Positions 8,031 to 16,272 of a stretch of DNA of 64,000 bases are shown here, piece after piece. Source of the DNA: an uncultured Brachybacterium sp. GTDB lineage: Bacteria > Actinomycetota > Actinomycetes > Actinomycetales > Dermabacteraceae. Below the pieces are notes generated by a model. That model had not been told where the DNA came from and made no database searches. It worked only from the letters and a program-made list of their open reading frames with translations. Position 1 is the stretch's first letter, and each line of letters opens with the position of its first letter. Made by a program: the position numbers and the translations under genes. Location: contig NZ_CANMSY010000003.1 in the NCBI RefSeq assembly GCF_947500705.1, positions 248,001 to 312,000 of the forward strand, written 5' to 3'.

Positions 8031-9055
8031 GCGCTCTGCACCGCCGGCTCGTTGACACCGCGATTGCGCAGCGCATCGAGCATCTGCTCGACAGTCTGGC
8101 CGTGGTTGGGGTCACCGCCCGCGATCAGCAGGTCGATCTCCTCACCGGTGGGCATCGCGGTGGAGCACTCCAGGCGACTGGTGACGATGGCGCCTGCCGC
8201 ATTGCAGCGGGTCAGGATGGTCTCCAGGTCCTGGCCGGCCAGCAGGCCGTGGGCCAGGGAGCCGCCGAAGCTGTCGCCGGCGCCGAGGCCGTTGATCACC
8301 TGGATCAGATTCGGGGCGACCACCACATGGTCATCGGCGGTCTTGCCGAGCACCCCCTTGGGGCCCTGCTTGACGATCGCGATCTGCACGCCCGCCTCGA
8401 GCAGCGCATCGGCGGCGCGCTCGGGCTCCGTCTCTCCGACGGCGACCTCGCACTCCTCCTTGTTGCCCACGGCGACAGTGGTGTGCTTCAGCGCCTCGCG
8501 GTACAGCTCGCGGGCCTCCTCCGGGCTGGACCAGAACATGGGCCGGTAGTCGAGATCGAAGACGGTGTGGGCGGTGCGGCCGCGTGCCTCGAGCGCCGCG
8601 AAGTGGGCGGAGCGGCTGGGCTCCTCGGACAGCCCCGTGCCGGAGAACCAGAACAGCGGCACCTCGCGGATCGCCTCGAGGTCCAGGTGCTCGGGGGCGA
8701 CCTGCAGGTCCGGGGCGCTGGGCTGGCGGTAGAAGTACAGCGGGAAGTCATCCGGCGGGAAGATCTCGCACAGCGTGATCGGGGTGTTGAGCTCGCGGTT
8801 CCTCACCACGAAGCGGCCCGAGACGCCGAGGCGCTCCATCTCCTTGACCACATAGCGGCCGAAGGGATCATCCCCCACCCCGGTGATCACGGCGGGCTTG
8901 TTCCCCAGGCGGGCCGCGGCGACGGCGACGTTGGTAGGGCTGCCGCCGAGGAACTTGCCGAAGCTCTGGATGTACTCGAGCCCCTTGCCGATCTCCAGCG
9001 GGTAGATGTCCACACCGCTGCGCCCGAACGTGATGATGTCGAAATCTGCTGCCAT
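8027..9055 (-). CDS. iolC: 5-dehydro-2-deoxygluconokinase
   Basis: A 342-residue PfkB/ribokinase-family sugar kinase. It phosphorylates 2-deoxy-5-keto-D-gluconate with ATP in inositol catabolism. It opens with FDIITFGRSGVDIYPLEIG and has LGGSPTNVAVAAARLG (family signature 1) and GLGAGDSFGGSLAHGL (signature 2, with the catalytic Asp in GAGD). The ATG at 9055 is chosen because the IolC N-terminus begins there; the reading frame continues upstream to 9385 but only over low-complexity sequence. It is the first gene of the leftward iol arm. Confidence 0.95.
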   Translation of the reverse strand: MAADFDIITFGRSGVDIYPLEIGKGLEYIQSFGKFLGGSPTNVAVAAARLGNKPAVITGVGDDPFGRYVVKEMERLGVSGRFVVRNRELNTPITLCEIFPPDDFPLYFYRQPSAPDLQVAPEHLDLEAIREVPLFWFSGTGLSEEPSRSAHFAALEARGRTAHTVFDLDYRPMFWSSPEEARELYREALKHTTVAVGNKEECEVAVGETEPERAADALLEAGVQIAIVKQGPKGVLGKTADDHVVVAPNLIQVINGLGAGDSFGGSLAHGLLAGQDLETILTRCNAAGAIVTSRLECSTAMPTGEEIDLLIAGGDPNHGQTVEQMLDALRNRGVNEPAVQSA

Positions 9056-9199
9056 GGGTCTCCATGCCTCCCTGCGTCGAAAACCTGGATCGCCGCCGTC
9101 TGCGACTGCTGCCGTGACTGCCGCCGTGTGTGACTGCTGCCGTGTGCGACGGTGCCCGGCGGTCCGGCGAGTGCGCCCATGCTCCCACGGAGGCTCCTC

Positions 9200-9213
9200 T
9201 TTGTCCAGACAAA
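9200..9213. promoter_or_regulatory. Quasi-palindromic GntR-type operator candidate TTTGTCCAGACAAA
   Basis: TTTGTC-CA-GACAAA is symmetric except for the central pair. Its core TGTCCAGACA fits the GT-n-TA-n-AC pattern of HutC-type GntR operators with one mismatch. It also matches the Corynebacterium IolR consensus KGWCHTRACA (recalled, not looked up) at nine of ten positions. It is a plausible site for the gntR product encoded at 4199-5041. Confidence 0.55.
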
Positions 9214-9374
9214 AGATGCTGCCTGCTGGGTGCATGCACCAGCCAAGCTGGCAGCCCGACACCTCACGCCAGTAGTCGCGCCACACGTACCTCTCGGCAT
9301 GCCTGTCGGAGCCGGCGGATCCCGCAAAGCTTGCCGCGACCTGCGCGGACAGCAACGCCGCCACACCTCGACAT

Positions 9375-9407
9375 TGTCTTGACATGGTTGGGCGGTCGGT
9401 CCATGCT
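9375..9407 (+). promoter_or_regulatory. iolD promoter with overlapping IolR-like operator
   Basis: TTGACA at 9379-9384 is a perfect -35 box, followed after 17 bp by a weak -10, CATGCT (9402-9407). The ten bases TGTCTTGACA (9375-9384) match the IolR-type consensus KGWCHTRACA at all positions and cover the -35 box, so a bound repressor would block RNA polymerase. The weak -10 is the main doubt. Confidence 0.5.
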
Positions 9408-9498
9408 GGTGGATAACGAACTCACCGTCGAGTGGACCGCGTCCGGCGGTGCCACCCACGTCCCGCCCTGCGCGGCGGGCTTGCACAACGGAGGCAGC

Positions 9499-11505
9499 AT
9501 GAGCGAGAACCTCTCGACGCCCGCCGGGGCCGTGAGCCCCGCCGCGAGCGCTCACCCCACCGGGACCATCCGGCTCACCGTCGCCCAGGCGCTGGTGCGC
9601 TTCCTGGCCGCCCAGTACGCCGAGCGCGACGGGATCCGGGAGCGCTTCATCCCCGGCACCTTCGGTATCTTCGGCCATGGGAACGTCGCCGGGCTGGGCC
9701 AGGCGCTGCTGCAGAACGCGCAGGATCCCGCCGAGGGTGAAGCGCCGATGCCCTTCCACATGGCCCGCAACGAGCAGAACATGGTGCACACGGCCGTCGC
9801 CTATGCCCGCACCAAGAACCGCCTGCAGACCTTCGCCTGCACTGCCTCGATCGGCCCCGGTTCCACGAATATGATCACCGGCGCGGCGCTTGCGACCGTC
9901 GACCGCATCCCGGTGCTGCTGCTGCCCAGCGACATCTTCGCCACCCGCACCGTTGACCCGGTGCTGCAGCAGCTCGAGGACGAGACCAGCGGGGACGTCT
10001 CCGTCAACGACGCCTTCCGTCCTGTCTCGCGCTACTTCGACCGCATCTCCCGGCCCGAGCAGCTGATTCCGGCGGCGCTGCAGGCGATGCGGGTGCTCAC
10101 CGATCCGGCGGAAACCGGTGCGGTGACCCTCTCCTTGCCGCAGGATGTGCAGGCCGAGGCCTTCGACTGGCCGCTGGAGTTCTTCCGCGAGCGCACCTGG
10201 CACGTGGCCCGTCCGGTGCCCGAGCCCGTAGCCCTCGACCGCGCCGCCGAGGTCATCCGCTCCGCGAAGCAGCCGGTGCTCATCGCCGGTGGCGGCGCGA
10301 TCTACTCCGAGGCGAGCGATGCGCTGGCGGCCTTCACCGACGCCACCTCCATCCCGGTGCTGGACACCCAGGCCGGCAAGGGCGCCCTCAGCGCGGATCA
10401 CCCGCTGTGCATCGGCGGCGTCGGCTCGACCGGCAACAACGCCGCGAACACGCTGGCCGCCGAGGCCGACGTGGTGATCGGTGTGGGCACCCGCTACACC
10501 GACTTCACCACCGCCTCCCACACCGCCTTCCGCAACCCCGACGTGCGCTTCGTGAACCTCAACGTCAAGGCGTTCGACGCCGCCAAGCACTCCGCGACCA
10601 TGGTCGTCACCGATGCCCGCGCCGGGCTGGACGCCCTGCGCGAGGCTCTGGCCGGGGCCACGGCGAGCGACGCGGCACCCGGGGCGACGGCGACCGACAT
10701 CGCCTCAGCTACCGGCTACCAGGCACCGGCCGAGCACGCCGAGCGCGCCCGCACCCTGCGCGCCGAGTGGGAGGAGCTCGTGGCCCCGTGCTTCGCCCCG
10801 CACGACCAGGAGCTGCCCGCCCAGACCGAGATCTTCGGCGCCCTGAACGACCTGATGGGCGACGAGGACATCGTCATCAACGCCGCCGGTTCCATGCCCG
10901 GTGACCTGCAGGCGCTGTGGAAGGCCCGCTCGCCGCTGCAGTACCACCTGGAGTACGGCTACTCGTGCATGGGCTACGAGCTGCCGGCCTCGCTCGGCGC
11001 GAAGATGGCCTCCCCCGGCTCGGAGGTGGTCGCGATCATCGGCGACGGCACCTTCCAGATGGCACCCCAGGAGATCGCCACGATCGTCGCCGAACGGGTC
11101 AAGGTGATCCTGGTGATCCTGCAGAACCACGGCTGGGCCTCGATCGGTGCGCTGTCCGAATCGCACGGCAGCCAGCGCTTCGCCACCCAGTACCGCATGC
11201 GCGACGCGACGTCGGGGCTGTTGGACGGCGGGCTGGTCCCGCTGGACGTCCCCGCGAACATCCGCTCCTACGGCATCGAGGTCCAGGAGGTCTCGAGCGC
11301 CGCCGACTTCCGTGAGGCCTATCGTCGAGCCGCGGCCTCGAGCGAGGCCACCGCGATCGTGGTCACCACGAACCTGTACGGCCCGAACCCGCCCGGCAAC
11401 AGCTGGTGGGACGTACCCGTCTCGGAGGTCTCCACCCTCGACTCCACGCAGTCCGCCCGGGGCGTCTACGAGGACCAGCGCTCCCCGCAGCGCCACTACC
11501 TCTGA
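9499..11505 (+). CDS. iolD: 3D-(3,5/4)-trihydroxycyclohexane-1,2-dione hydrolase
   Basis: A 668-residue thiamine-diphosphate enzyme that opens the cyclohexane ring in myo-inositol breakdown, giving 5-deoxy-glucuronate. It has the three-domain acetolactate-synthase fold. The N-terminal catalytic Glu is in ARNEQNMVHTA (about residue 92), a central domain follows, and the C-terminal ThDP/Mg motif is IIGDGTFQMAPQEIATIV ending near QNHGW. IolD markers such as GIFGHGNVAGLGQAL and YEDQRSPQRHYL are present. ATG 9499 is preceded by GGAGG. It is the first gene of the rightward iol arm, with iolA 83 bp downstream. Confidence 0.96.
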   Translation: MSENLSTPAGAVSPAASAHPTGTIRLTVAQALVRFLAAQYAERDGIRERFIPGTFGIFGHGNVAGLGQALLQNAQDPAEGEAPMPFHMARNEQNMVHTAVAYARTKNRLQTFACTASIGPGSTNMITGAALATVDRIPVLLLPSDIFATRTVDPVLQQLEDETSGDVSVNDAFRPVSRYFDRISRPEQLIPAALQAMRVLTDPAETGAVTLSLPQDVQAEAFDWPLEFFRERTWHVARPVPEPVALDRAAEVIRSAKQPVLIAGGGAIYSEASDALAAFTDATSIPVLDTQAGKGALSADHPLCIGGVGSTGNNAANTLAAEADVVIGVGTRYTDFTTASHTAFRNPDVRFVNLNVKAFDAAKHSATMVVTDARAGLDALREALAGATASDAAPGATATDIASATGYQAPAEHAERARTLRAEWEELVAPCFAPHDQELPAQTEIFGALNDLMGDEDIVINAAGSMPGDLQALWKARSPLQYHLEYGYSCMGYELPASLGAKMASPGSEVVAIIGDGTFQMAPQEIATIVAERVKVILVILQNHGWASIGALSESHGSQRFATQYRMRDATSGLLDGGLVPLDVPANIRSYGIEVQEVSSAADFREAYRRAAASSEATAIVVTTNLYGPNPPGNSWWDVPVSEVSTLDSTQSARGVYEDQRSPQRHYL

Positions 11506-11588
11506 CCCGCCCGCGCACCGCACGAAGCACCACCCCACGACACCACGCACCGACCGACCTGCAAGCCCGACCCGCAAGGAGAACACTC

Positions 11589-13085
11589 ATGGGTTACGAC
11601 GTCCCGCACTGGATCGATGGCCATGAAGAGAACGGCGGCGGCTCCACCCAGCCGATCATGAACCCTGCCACGGGCGCCCAGGTGGGCACCTTGCAGCTGG
11701 GCGATGAGTCCACCGTCGACCGCGCCGTCCAGATCGCCGCGGACGCGCAGAAGGCATGGGCCAAGGTGTCCCTAGCCGGACGCACCCAGATCTTCTACCG
11801 CATGCGTGAGCTGATGATCGAGCACACCGACGAGATCGCCCAGGTCATCTCGCGCGAGCACGGCAAGACCTTCGGGGACGCGAAGGGCGAGATCGCCCGC
11901 GGCCTGGAGACCCTGGAATTCGCGACCTCCATCACCCAGGATCTCAAGGGCGGGTTCTCCCAGAACGTCTCCACCGGGGTGGACGCGCACACCCTGCGTC
12001 AGCCGCTCGGTGTGGTCGTCGGGATCACCCCGTTCAACTTCCCGGCCATGGTGCCCTTCTGGATGCACCCCGTCGCCATCGCGACCGGCAACGCGTTCAT
12101 CCTCAAGCCCTCCGAACGCGACCCGTCCGCCTCGAACATCGTCGCCCGCCTCTACCAGGAAGCCGGCCTGCCTGCCGGCGTGTTCCAGGTGGTCCACGGC
12201 GGCAAGACCGTGGTCGACGCCCTGTCCACCCACGAGGGTGTCTCCGCGGTGTCCTTCGTGGGTTCCACCCCGATCGCCATGCACGTCCATGCCACCGCCT
12301 CCGCGGCCGGCAAGCGGGTCCAGGCCCTCGGCGGTGCGAACAACCACGCCGTGATCATGCCGGATGCGAACCTCGAGTTCGCCGCCGCGCAGGTCGCCTC
12401 GGGCGCGTTCGGCTCCGCCGGCGAGCGCTGCATGGCGGTCCCAGTCGCGGTCACCGTGGGCGACGCCCATGAAGCGTTCATGACTGCGATCACGGCCGAG
12501 GCGAAGAAGCTCGTCGTGGGCCCGGGAGATGATCCGACGACCGACATGCCGCCGGTGATCACCCCCGAAGCGCGCGAGCGCGTGATCCGGATGACCGACG
12601 AAGCCGAGCAGGCCGGCGCCACGATCGTGGTCGACGGGCGGGGCCTCGTGGTGAAGGGCTTCGAGAAGGGCAACTTCGTGGGGCCGACGGTCATCACCGA
12701 CCTCGCCGCCGACCATCCCACCTACACCGAGGAGGTGTTCGGGCCGGTTCTCGTGGTGATGCATGTGAACAACTTCGACGAGGCGATCGACCTGGTCAAC
12801 TCCTCACGCTTCGGCAACGGCACCGCGATCTTCACCGACTCCGGCCACTACGCCCGCCGCTTCGAGGACGAGATCCAGGTGGGCATGATCGGCATCAACG
12901 TCCCGATCCCCACCCCGGTGGGCTACTACTCCTTCGGCGGCTGGAACGACTCGCTGTTCGGCGAGCACCACGCCCATGGTCCCGAAGGCGTCAGCTTCTA
13001 CACCCGCCAGAAGGCCGTCACCACCCGCTGGCCCGCCCAGAACGAGACCGTCGAAGCCTCGATGAGCTTCCCCACCCACGACTGA
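11589..13085 (+). CDS. iolA: CoA-acylating methylmalonate-semialdehyde dehydrogenase
   Basis: A 498-residue member of the aldehyde dehydrogenase superfamily. In the inositol pathway it turns malonate semialdehyde into acetyl-CoA and CO2. It shows NAD-binding GITPFNFPAMVPFWMHP, the FVGSTPIA loop, the conserved LGGANNHAV and the catalytic Cys281 in SAGERCMAV. MMSDHs lack the usual ALDH general base Glu and have Asn at that point, consistent with GGANNH here. ATG 11589 follows AAGGAG at a good distance. Part of the iolD-iolA-iolE arm. Confidence 0.95.
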   Translation: MGYDVPHWIDGHEENGGGSTQPIMNPATGAQVGTLQLGDESTVDRAVQIAADAQKAWAKVSLAGRTQIFYRMRELMIEHTDEIAQVISREHGKTFGDAKGEIARGLETLEFATSITQDLKGGFSQNVSTGVDAHTLRQPLGVVVGITPFNFPAMVPFWMHPVAIATGNAFILKPSERDPSASNIVARLYQEAGLPAGVFQVVHGGKTVVDALSTHEGVSAVSFVGSTPIAMHVHATASAAGKRVQALGGANNHAVIMPDANLEFAAAQVASGAFGSAGERCMAVPVAVTVGDAHEAFMTAITAEAKKLVVGPGDDPTTDMPPVITPEARERVIRMTDEAEQAGATIVVDGRGLVVKGFEKGNFVGPTVITDLAADHPTYTEEVFGPVLVVMHVNNFDEAIDLVNSSRFGNGTAIFTDSGHYARRFEDEIQVGMIGINVPIPTPVGYYSFGGWNDSLFGEHHAHGPEGVSFYTRQKAVTTRWPAQNETVEASMSFPTHD

Positions 13086-13113
13086 CCCGTGCCCGGGGTC
13101 TGGTGCCACAGTT

Positions 13114-13163
13114 TTGTGGCCTGAGGACCGATGCTGAGCTCACCATCGGTCCTCAGGCCACAA
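13114..13163. terminator. 50-bp near-perfect palindrome between iolA and iolE
   Basis: The left arm, TTGTGGCCTGAGGACCGATG (13114-13133), is an exact reverse complement of the right arm (13144-13163). The 10-nt centre CTGAGCTCAC contains a further palindrome, TGAGCTCA, so only one base pair of the whole 50 bp fails to match. The RNA hairpin would be very stable, but no T-run follows. It could be a factor-independent or processing hairpin that lowers iolE expression, a mobile palindromic repeat, or an operator. Confidence 0.75.
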
Positions 13164-13270
13164 GACTCCGCACCCTCGCCGCGATCCTCGGGCCTGGTCC
13201 GAGAGACAGCGCTTCGGCCACACCCCGGGCTGGCCCCTCCGTGCACATGACCTCCGAAGGAGCAAGAGTC

Positions 13271-14224
13271 TTGACCACCACCTCCGGTGCCGCGCGCATC
13301 GACAAGTCCCGCAACCCCGAGCCGCCGTTCAACAAGCTCACCATCGGCGTGTGCCCCGACCAGTGGGGGGTGTGGTTCCCCCAGGACGAGAAGCAGATCC
13401 CCTGGCGCACAGCGCTCGGCGAGATGGCCGAGGCGGGCTTCTCCGTGATGGAGACCGGGCCCTGGGGCTACTTCCCCCAGGATGCGAAGCAGCTCCAGTC
13501 CGTGATGGACGAGCACGGCTTCCGCGTCGTGGCCGGCACCGGCTGGGGGATCCTGCACAAGGAGGAGGCCTGGGCGGAGACCGAGCGGACCTTCCGCGCG
13601 ATCGCCGAGACCCACGCGGCCGTGGGCGCGGAGTACATGGTGCACCTGCCGCCGCTCTACCGCGACGACAAGACCTGGGAGTTCACCGACGATCGGGAGC
13701 TGACCGGTGAGGCATGGAAGCTGTATGTCAACAACGCCAACCGCCTCGGCAAGCTGCTCAAGCAGGACTACGGGCTGACGATGGTGCTGCACCCCCACGG
13801 CGATTCCCACATCGAGACCCCGGAGGAGATCGCGCGCGTCTTCGAGGCGACCGACCCGGAGCTGGTGAGCTTCTGCCTGGACACCGGCCACATCGTCTAC
13901 GGCGGCGGAGACCCGGTGCAGATGATCGAGGAGTACCCCGAGCGCATCGGCTACGTGCACATCAAGGCCTTCGACCCGGACATCACCCGCGAGGCCCACG
14001 AGAAGGACTGGCCCTTCGGGGAGGCCGTGGCCAAGGGCGCCTCGGTGCGCCCGCCGAACGGTCTGCCGGACATGCGGGAGCTGGTCGCAAAGCTGGCCAC
14101 CCTGGATCGTGAGCTCTACGTGATCTGCGAGCAGGATCTCTACCCCTGCGAGCCGGGTCTGCCGCTGCCCAACGCGATCGCCACCCGTGAGTTCCTGGCC
14201 GACTGCGGACTGGGACTGAAGTGA
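13271..14224 (+). CDS. iolE: Inosose dehydratase / xylose-isomerase-like TIM barrel
   Basis: A 317-residue sugar phosphate isomerase/epimerase-fold protein. It dehydrates scyllo-inosose to the dione used by IolD. Typical stretches are IGVCPDQWGVWFP, EMAEAGFSVMETGPWGYFP, VLHPHGDSHIETPEEI, FCLDTGHIVYGGGDP and YVHIKAFDP, which carry the metal-binding His, Glu and Asp residues. The TTG at 13271 is preferred because GAAGGAG lies 8 nt upstream; the in-frame ATG at 13247 would place that ribosome-binding site inside the gene. Its stop overlaps the next start (GTGA). Confidence 0.9.
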   Translation: MTTTSGAARIDKSRNPEPPFNKLTIGVCPDQWGVWFPQDEKQIPWRTALGEMAEAGFSVMETGPWGYFPQDAKQLQSVMDEHGFRVVAGTGWGILHKEEAWAETERTFRAIAETHAAVGAEYMVHLPPLYRDDKTWEFTDDRELTGEAWKLYVNNANRLGKLLKQDYGLTMVLHPHGDSHIETPEEIARVFEATDPELVSFCLDTGHIVYGGGDPVQMIEEYPERIGYVHIKAFDPDITREAHEKDWPFGEAVAKGASVRPPNGLPDMRELVAKLATLDRELYVICEQDLYPCEPGLPLPNAIATREFLADCGLGLK

Positions 14225-15444
14225 GCGCGCCGCGGGAACTGGGCATCGGCCTGGTCAGCCTCGGCTGGATGGGGCGCCTGCATGCCTCCTCTTACCAGCG
14301 CCTCCCCTCCCGCTTCCCCGAGCTCGGGATCCGGCCCCGCCTGGTGGTCGCGGCAGACCCGATCCAGGAGAACCAGCAGGCCGCGGTCGAGCAGTTCGGC
14401 TTCGAGAAGGCGGTCGCGAGCATCGAGGAGGTGCTCGCCGATCCCGAGGTCGAGGCGGTCTCGATCTGCTCGCCGAACTTCCTCCATCGCGACTTCGCCG
14501 TCGCGGCGGCGCGGGCCGGCAAGCCCTTCTGGATCGAGAAGCCGATGGGGGTCTCCGCCGCGCAGTCCCGCGAGATCCACGACGCCGCTGCCGCTGCGAA
14601 CGACGGCGCGGGCGTCGCCACGGCTGTCGGCTTCAACTACCGCCACGCCCCGGCGATCGCGCATCTGCGCGCCCTGGTCGCCGAGGGTCGTCTGGGCTGG
14701 ATCACGAACGTGCGCTGCTGGCTGAACGCCGACTACGCCTCCTCCCCCGACGGCGCCCTGATCTGGCGCTACGACCGCGAGAAGGCGGGCAGCGGCGTGA
14801 TCGGCGACCTGCTCTCCCACGGCGCGGACCTGGTCCAGCATGTCACCGGGCAGCGCCTCACGGAGGTCACCGCCGTCTCCGACGTGTTCATCACCGAGCG
14901 TCCGATCGCCCTCTCCGCGGGGGTGGGTCATGGCGGTATCGAGGTCGGCGAGGAGCGCGGCCGCGTCGGCAACGAGGACTGGGTGGCGGCGCTCGCGCGG
15001 CTGGACGGCGGGGCCCACGCGACCCTGGAGTCCTCGCGGGTGGCGCGCGGGCACCGCTCCGACTACGCGCTGGAGGTGTTCGGCACCGAGGGCTCGGCGC
15101 GCTGGTCCTTCACCCGGATGAACGAGTTCGAGGTGATGCTCGGCGAGGGCGGCACCGAGCACGGCTACACCACGGTGCTCGCAGGTCCCGGCCATGGCGA
15201 CTACGCCCGCTTCCAGCCCGGGCCGGGCATCCCCATGAGCTTCGATGACCTCAAGACCATCGAGGCCGCGTCGTTCCTCTCCGACGTCGTGCACGGCACG
15301 CAGCTCGCCCCGAACGCGGCCGACGGGCTGAGCGCAGCGGAGATCTGCGACTCGATCGTGCGGTCCGCCGCGTCACGGAGCTGGGAGGCCGTGCCTCAGG
15401 GCAGAGCGATCAGTGCCTGCACGGCGGCGTGGTCGGAGGGATAG
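14221..15444 (+). CDS. Gfo/Idh/MocA-family oxidoreductase of the inositol cluster
   Basis: A 407-residue NAD(P)-dependent dehydrogenase. It has Rossmann GLVSLGWMGRLHASSY at the N-terminus, WIEKPMGVSAAQSREI (EKP motif) near residue 100 and DLLSHGADLVQHV in the substrate domain. It resembles inositol or scyllo-inositol dehydrogenases and oxidoreductases of other polyols. Translation is coupled to iolE through a GTGA overlap. With two such genes, one in each iol arm, they may handle different inositol stereoisomers. Its last 49 bp overlap the convergent gene that ends at 15396. Confidence 0.87.
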   Translation: MSAPRELGIGLVSLGWMGRLHASSYQRLPSRFPELGIRPRLVVAADPIQENQQAAVEQFGFEKAVASIEEVLADPEVEAVSICSPNFLHRDFAVAAARAGKPFWIEKPMGVSAAQSREIHDAAAAANDGAGVATAVGFNYRHAPAIAHLRALVAEGRLGWITNVRCWLNADYASSPDGALIWRYDREKAGSGVIGDLLSHGADLVQHVTGQRLTEVTAVSDVFITERPIALSAGVGHGGIEVGEERGRVGNEDWVAALARLDGGAHATLESSRVARGHRSDYALEVFGTEGSARWSFTRMNEFEVMLGEGGTEHGYTTVLAGPGHGDYARFQPGPGIPMSFDDLKTIEAASFLSDVVHGTQLAPNAADGLSAAEICDSIVRSAASRSWEAVPQGRAISACTAAWSEG

Positions 15445-16235
15445 CGGCCCTCGCCGCCACGGGAGACGTTGATCGCCGCGCGCACCGTGGTGATGTCCTC
15501 TGAGGTGAGGATCCAGTCGATGCGCTCACCGCCCTCGACGGGTGCCCGGTAGTCGAGGAAGGTGCCCCAGGCCGGGGTGAGCTGCGCCTCCGCGGTGTCC
15601 CAGGTGTCGACCGTCGGCCCCTCGGTGACCAGAGCGGTGTAGGCACCGGAGTCGTGGGCCGCAGCGTTGAAGTCGCCGGTGACGATGACGGGCACCGAGC
15701 TGCCGGTGACCAGTTCGGTGAGGGCCCGGGCACTCCGGCGCCGGGCGATCTCGGACTCGTGGTCGAAGTGGGTGTTCAGCACGGTGAGCTCACGGTGAGT
15801 GGCGAGGTCGCGCAGTTCAGCTCGCACCACGATGCGGGTGACGGTGTGACCCCAGGTCGTCGAGCCGATGATCTCCGGAGTGTCCGAGAGCCAGAACTGG
15901 TCCCAGGAGAGCAGCTCGAGGCGCTCTGCGTCATAGAAGATCGCGGCATGCTCGCCGTGGCTGCCGCCCTCGCGGCCGTAGCCGACGCACCGATGGCCCG
16001 GCAGCGCCTCCTCGATCGCGGAGAGCTGGCCGTGCAGAGCCTCCTGGACACCGAGCACCGCGGGCCGCTCACGCGCGAGCAGCTCGATGAGCCGCGGCCG
16101 ACGTTCTGGCCAGTGATCAGCATCTCCAGGGTGGGTGGCGCCGTCGCCGGAGCGGTCGAGGCGGATGTTCATGCTCATCACGTGCAGCTGCGCGGGGGTG
16201 GCGGGCCCGATCAGAGCCGGCGAGGGTCGGGTCAT
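15396..16235 (-). CDS. Endonuclease/exonuclease/phosphatase-family hydrolase, possible mannan phosphatase
   Basis: A 279-residue enzyme of the DNase I-like fold. The family signatures are in order: MSMNIRLD (Asn), VLGVQEAL (metal Glu), NTHFDHESEIARRRSA, TGDFNAAAHDS (Asp/Asn), RIDWILTS and the terminal SDHAAVQALI His. No signal peptide, so it is probably cytoplasmic. It is the last gene of the leftward glycan arm, 37 nt after the alkaline-phosphatase-superfamily gene. Family members in Bacteroides yeast-mannan loci remove phosphate from mannose 6-phosphate residues. That role fits the neighbouring mannosidases but is inference; a general phosphodiesterase is equally compatible with the motifs. 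Confidence 0.85.
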   Translation of the reverse strand: MTRPSPALIGPATPAQLHVMSMNIRLDRSGDGATHPGDADHWPERRPRLIELLARERPAVLGVQEALHGQLSAIEEALPGHRCVGYGREGGSHGEHAAIFYDAERLELLSWDQFWLSDTPEIIGSTTWGHTVTRIVVRAELRDLATHRELTVLNTHFDHESEIARRRSARALTELVTGSSVPVIVTGDFNAAAHDSGAYTALVTEGPTVDTWDTAEAQLTPAWGTFLDYRAPVEGGERIDWILTSEDITTVRAAINVSRGGEGRYPSDHAAVQALIALP

Positions 16236-16272
16236 GAGGAGCTCCTGGGTGCTGCGTGACGGGTGCTGAGGT

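Larger units (their letters stand above)
9056..9498. promoter_or_regulatory. Divergent iolC/iolD control region
   Basis: 443 bp without a gene between the two iol arms. Next to iolC it has imperfect direct repeats of GACTGCTGCCGTG (9103-9150). Further right are two operator-like sequences and a -35-like TTGACA, listed separately, plus a near-palindrome CTGGGTGCATGCACCAG at about 9227-9243. Both arms are probably transcribed outward from here. Confidence 0.65.

Noticed and set aside
9056-9385. N-terminal extension of iolC
   Set aside because: Residues upstream of ATG 9055 come from repeats and the operator region; the IolC N-terminus starts at 9055.
13103-13270. Upstream start for iolE at 13103
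   Set aside because: It would translate the palindrome; the Shine-Dalgarno supports TTG 13271.
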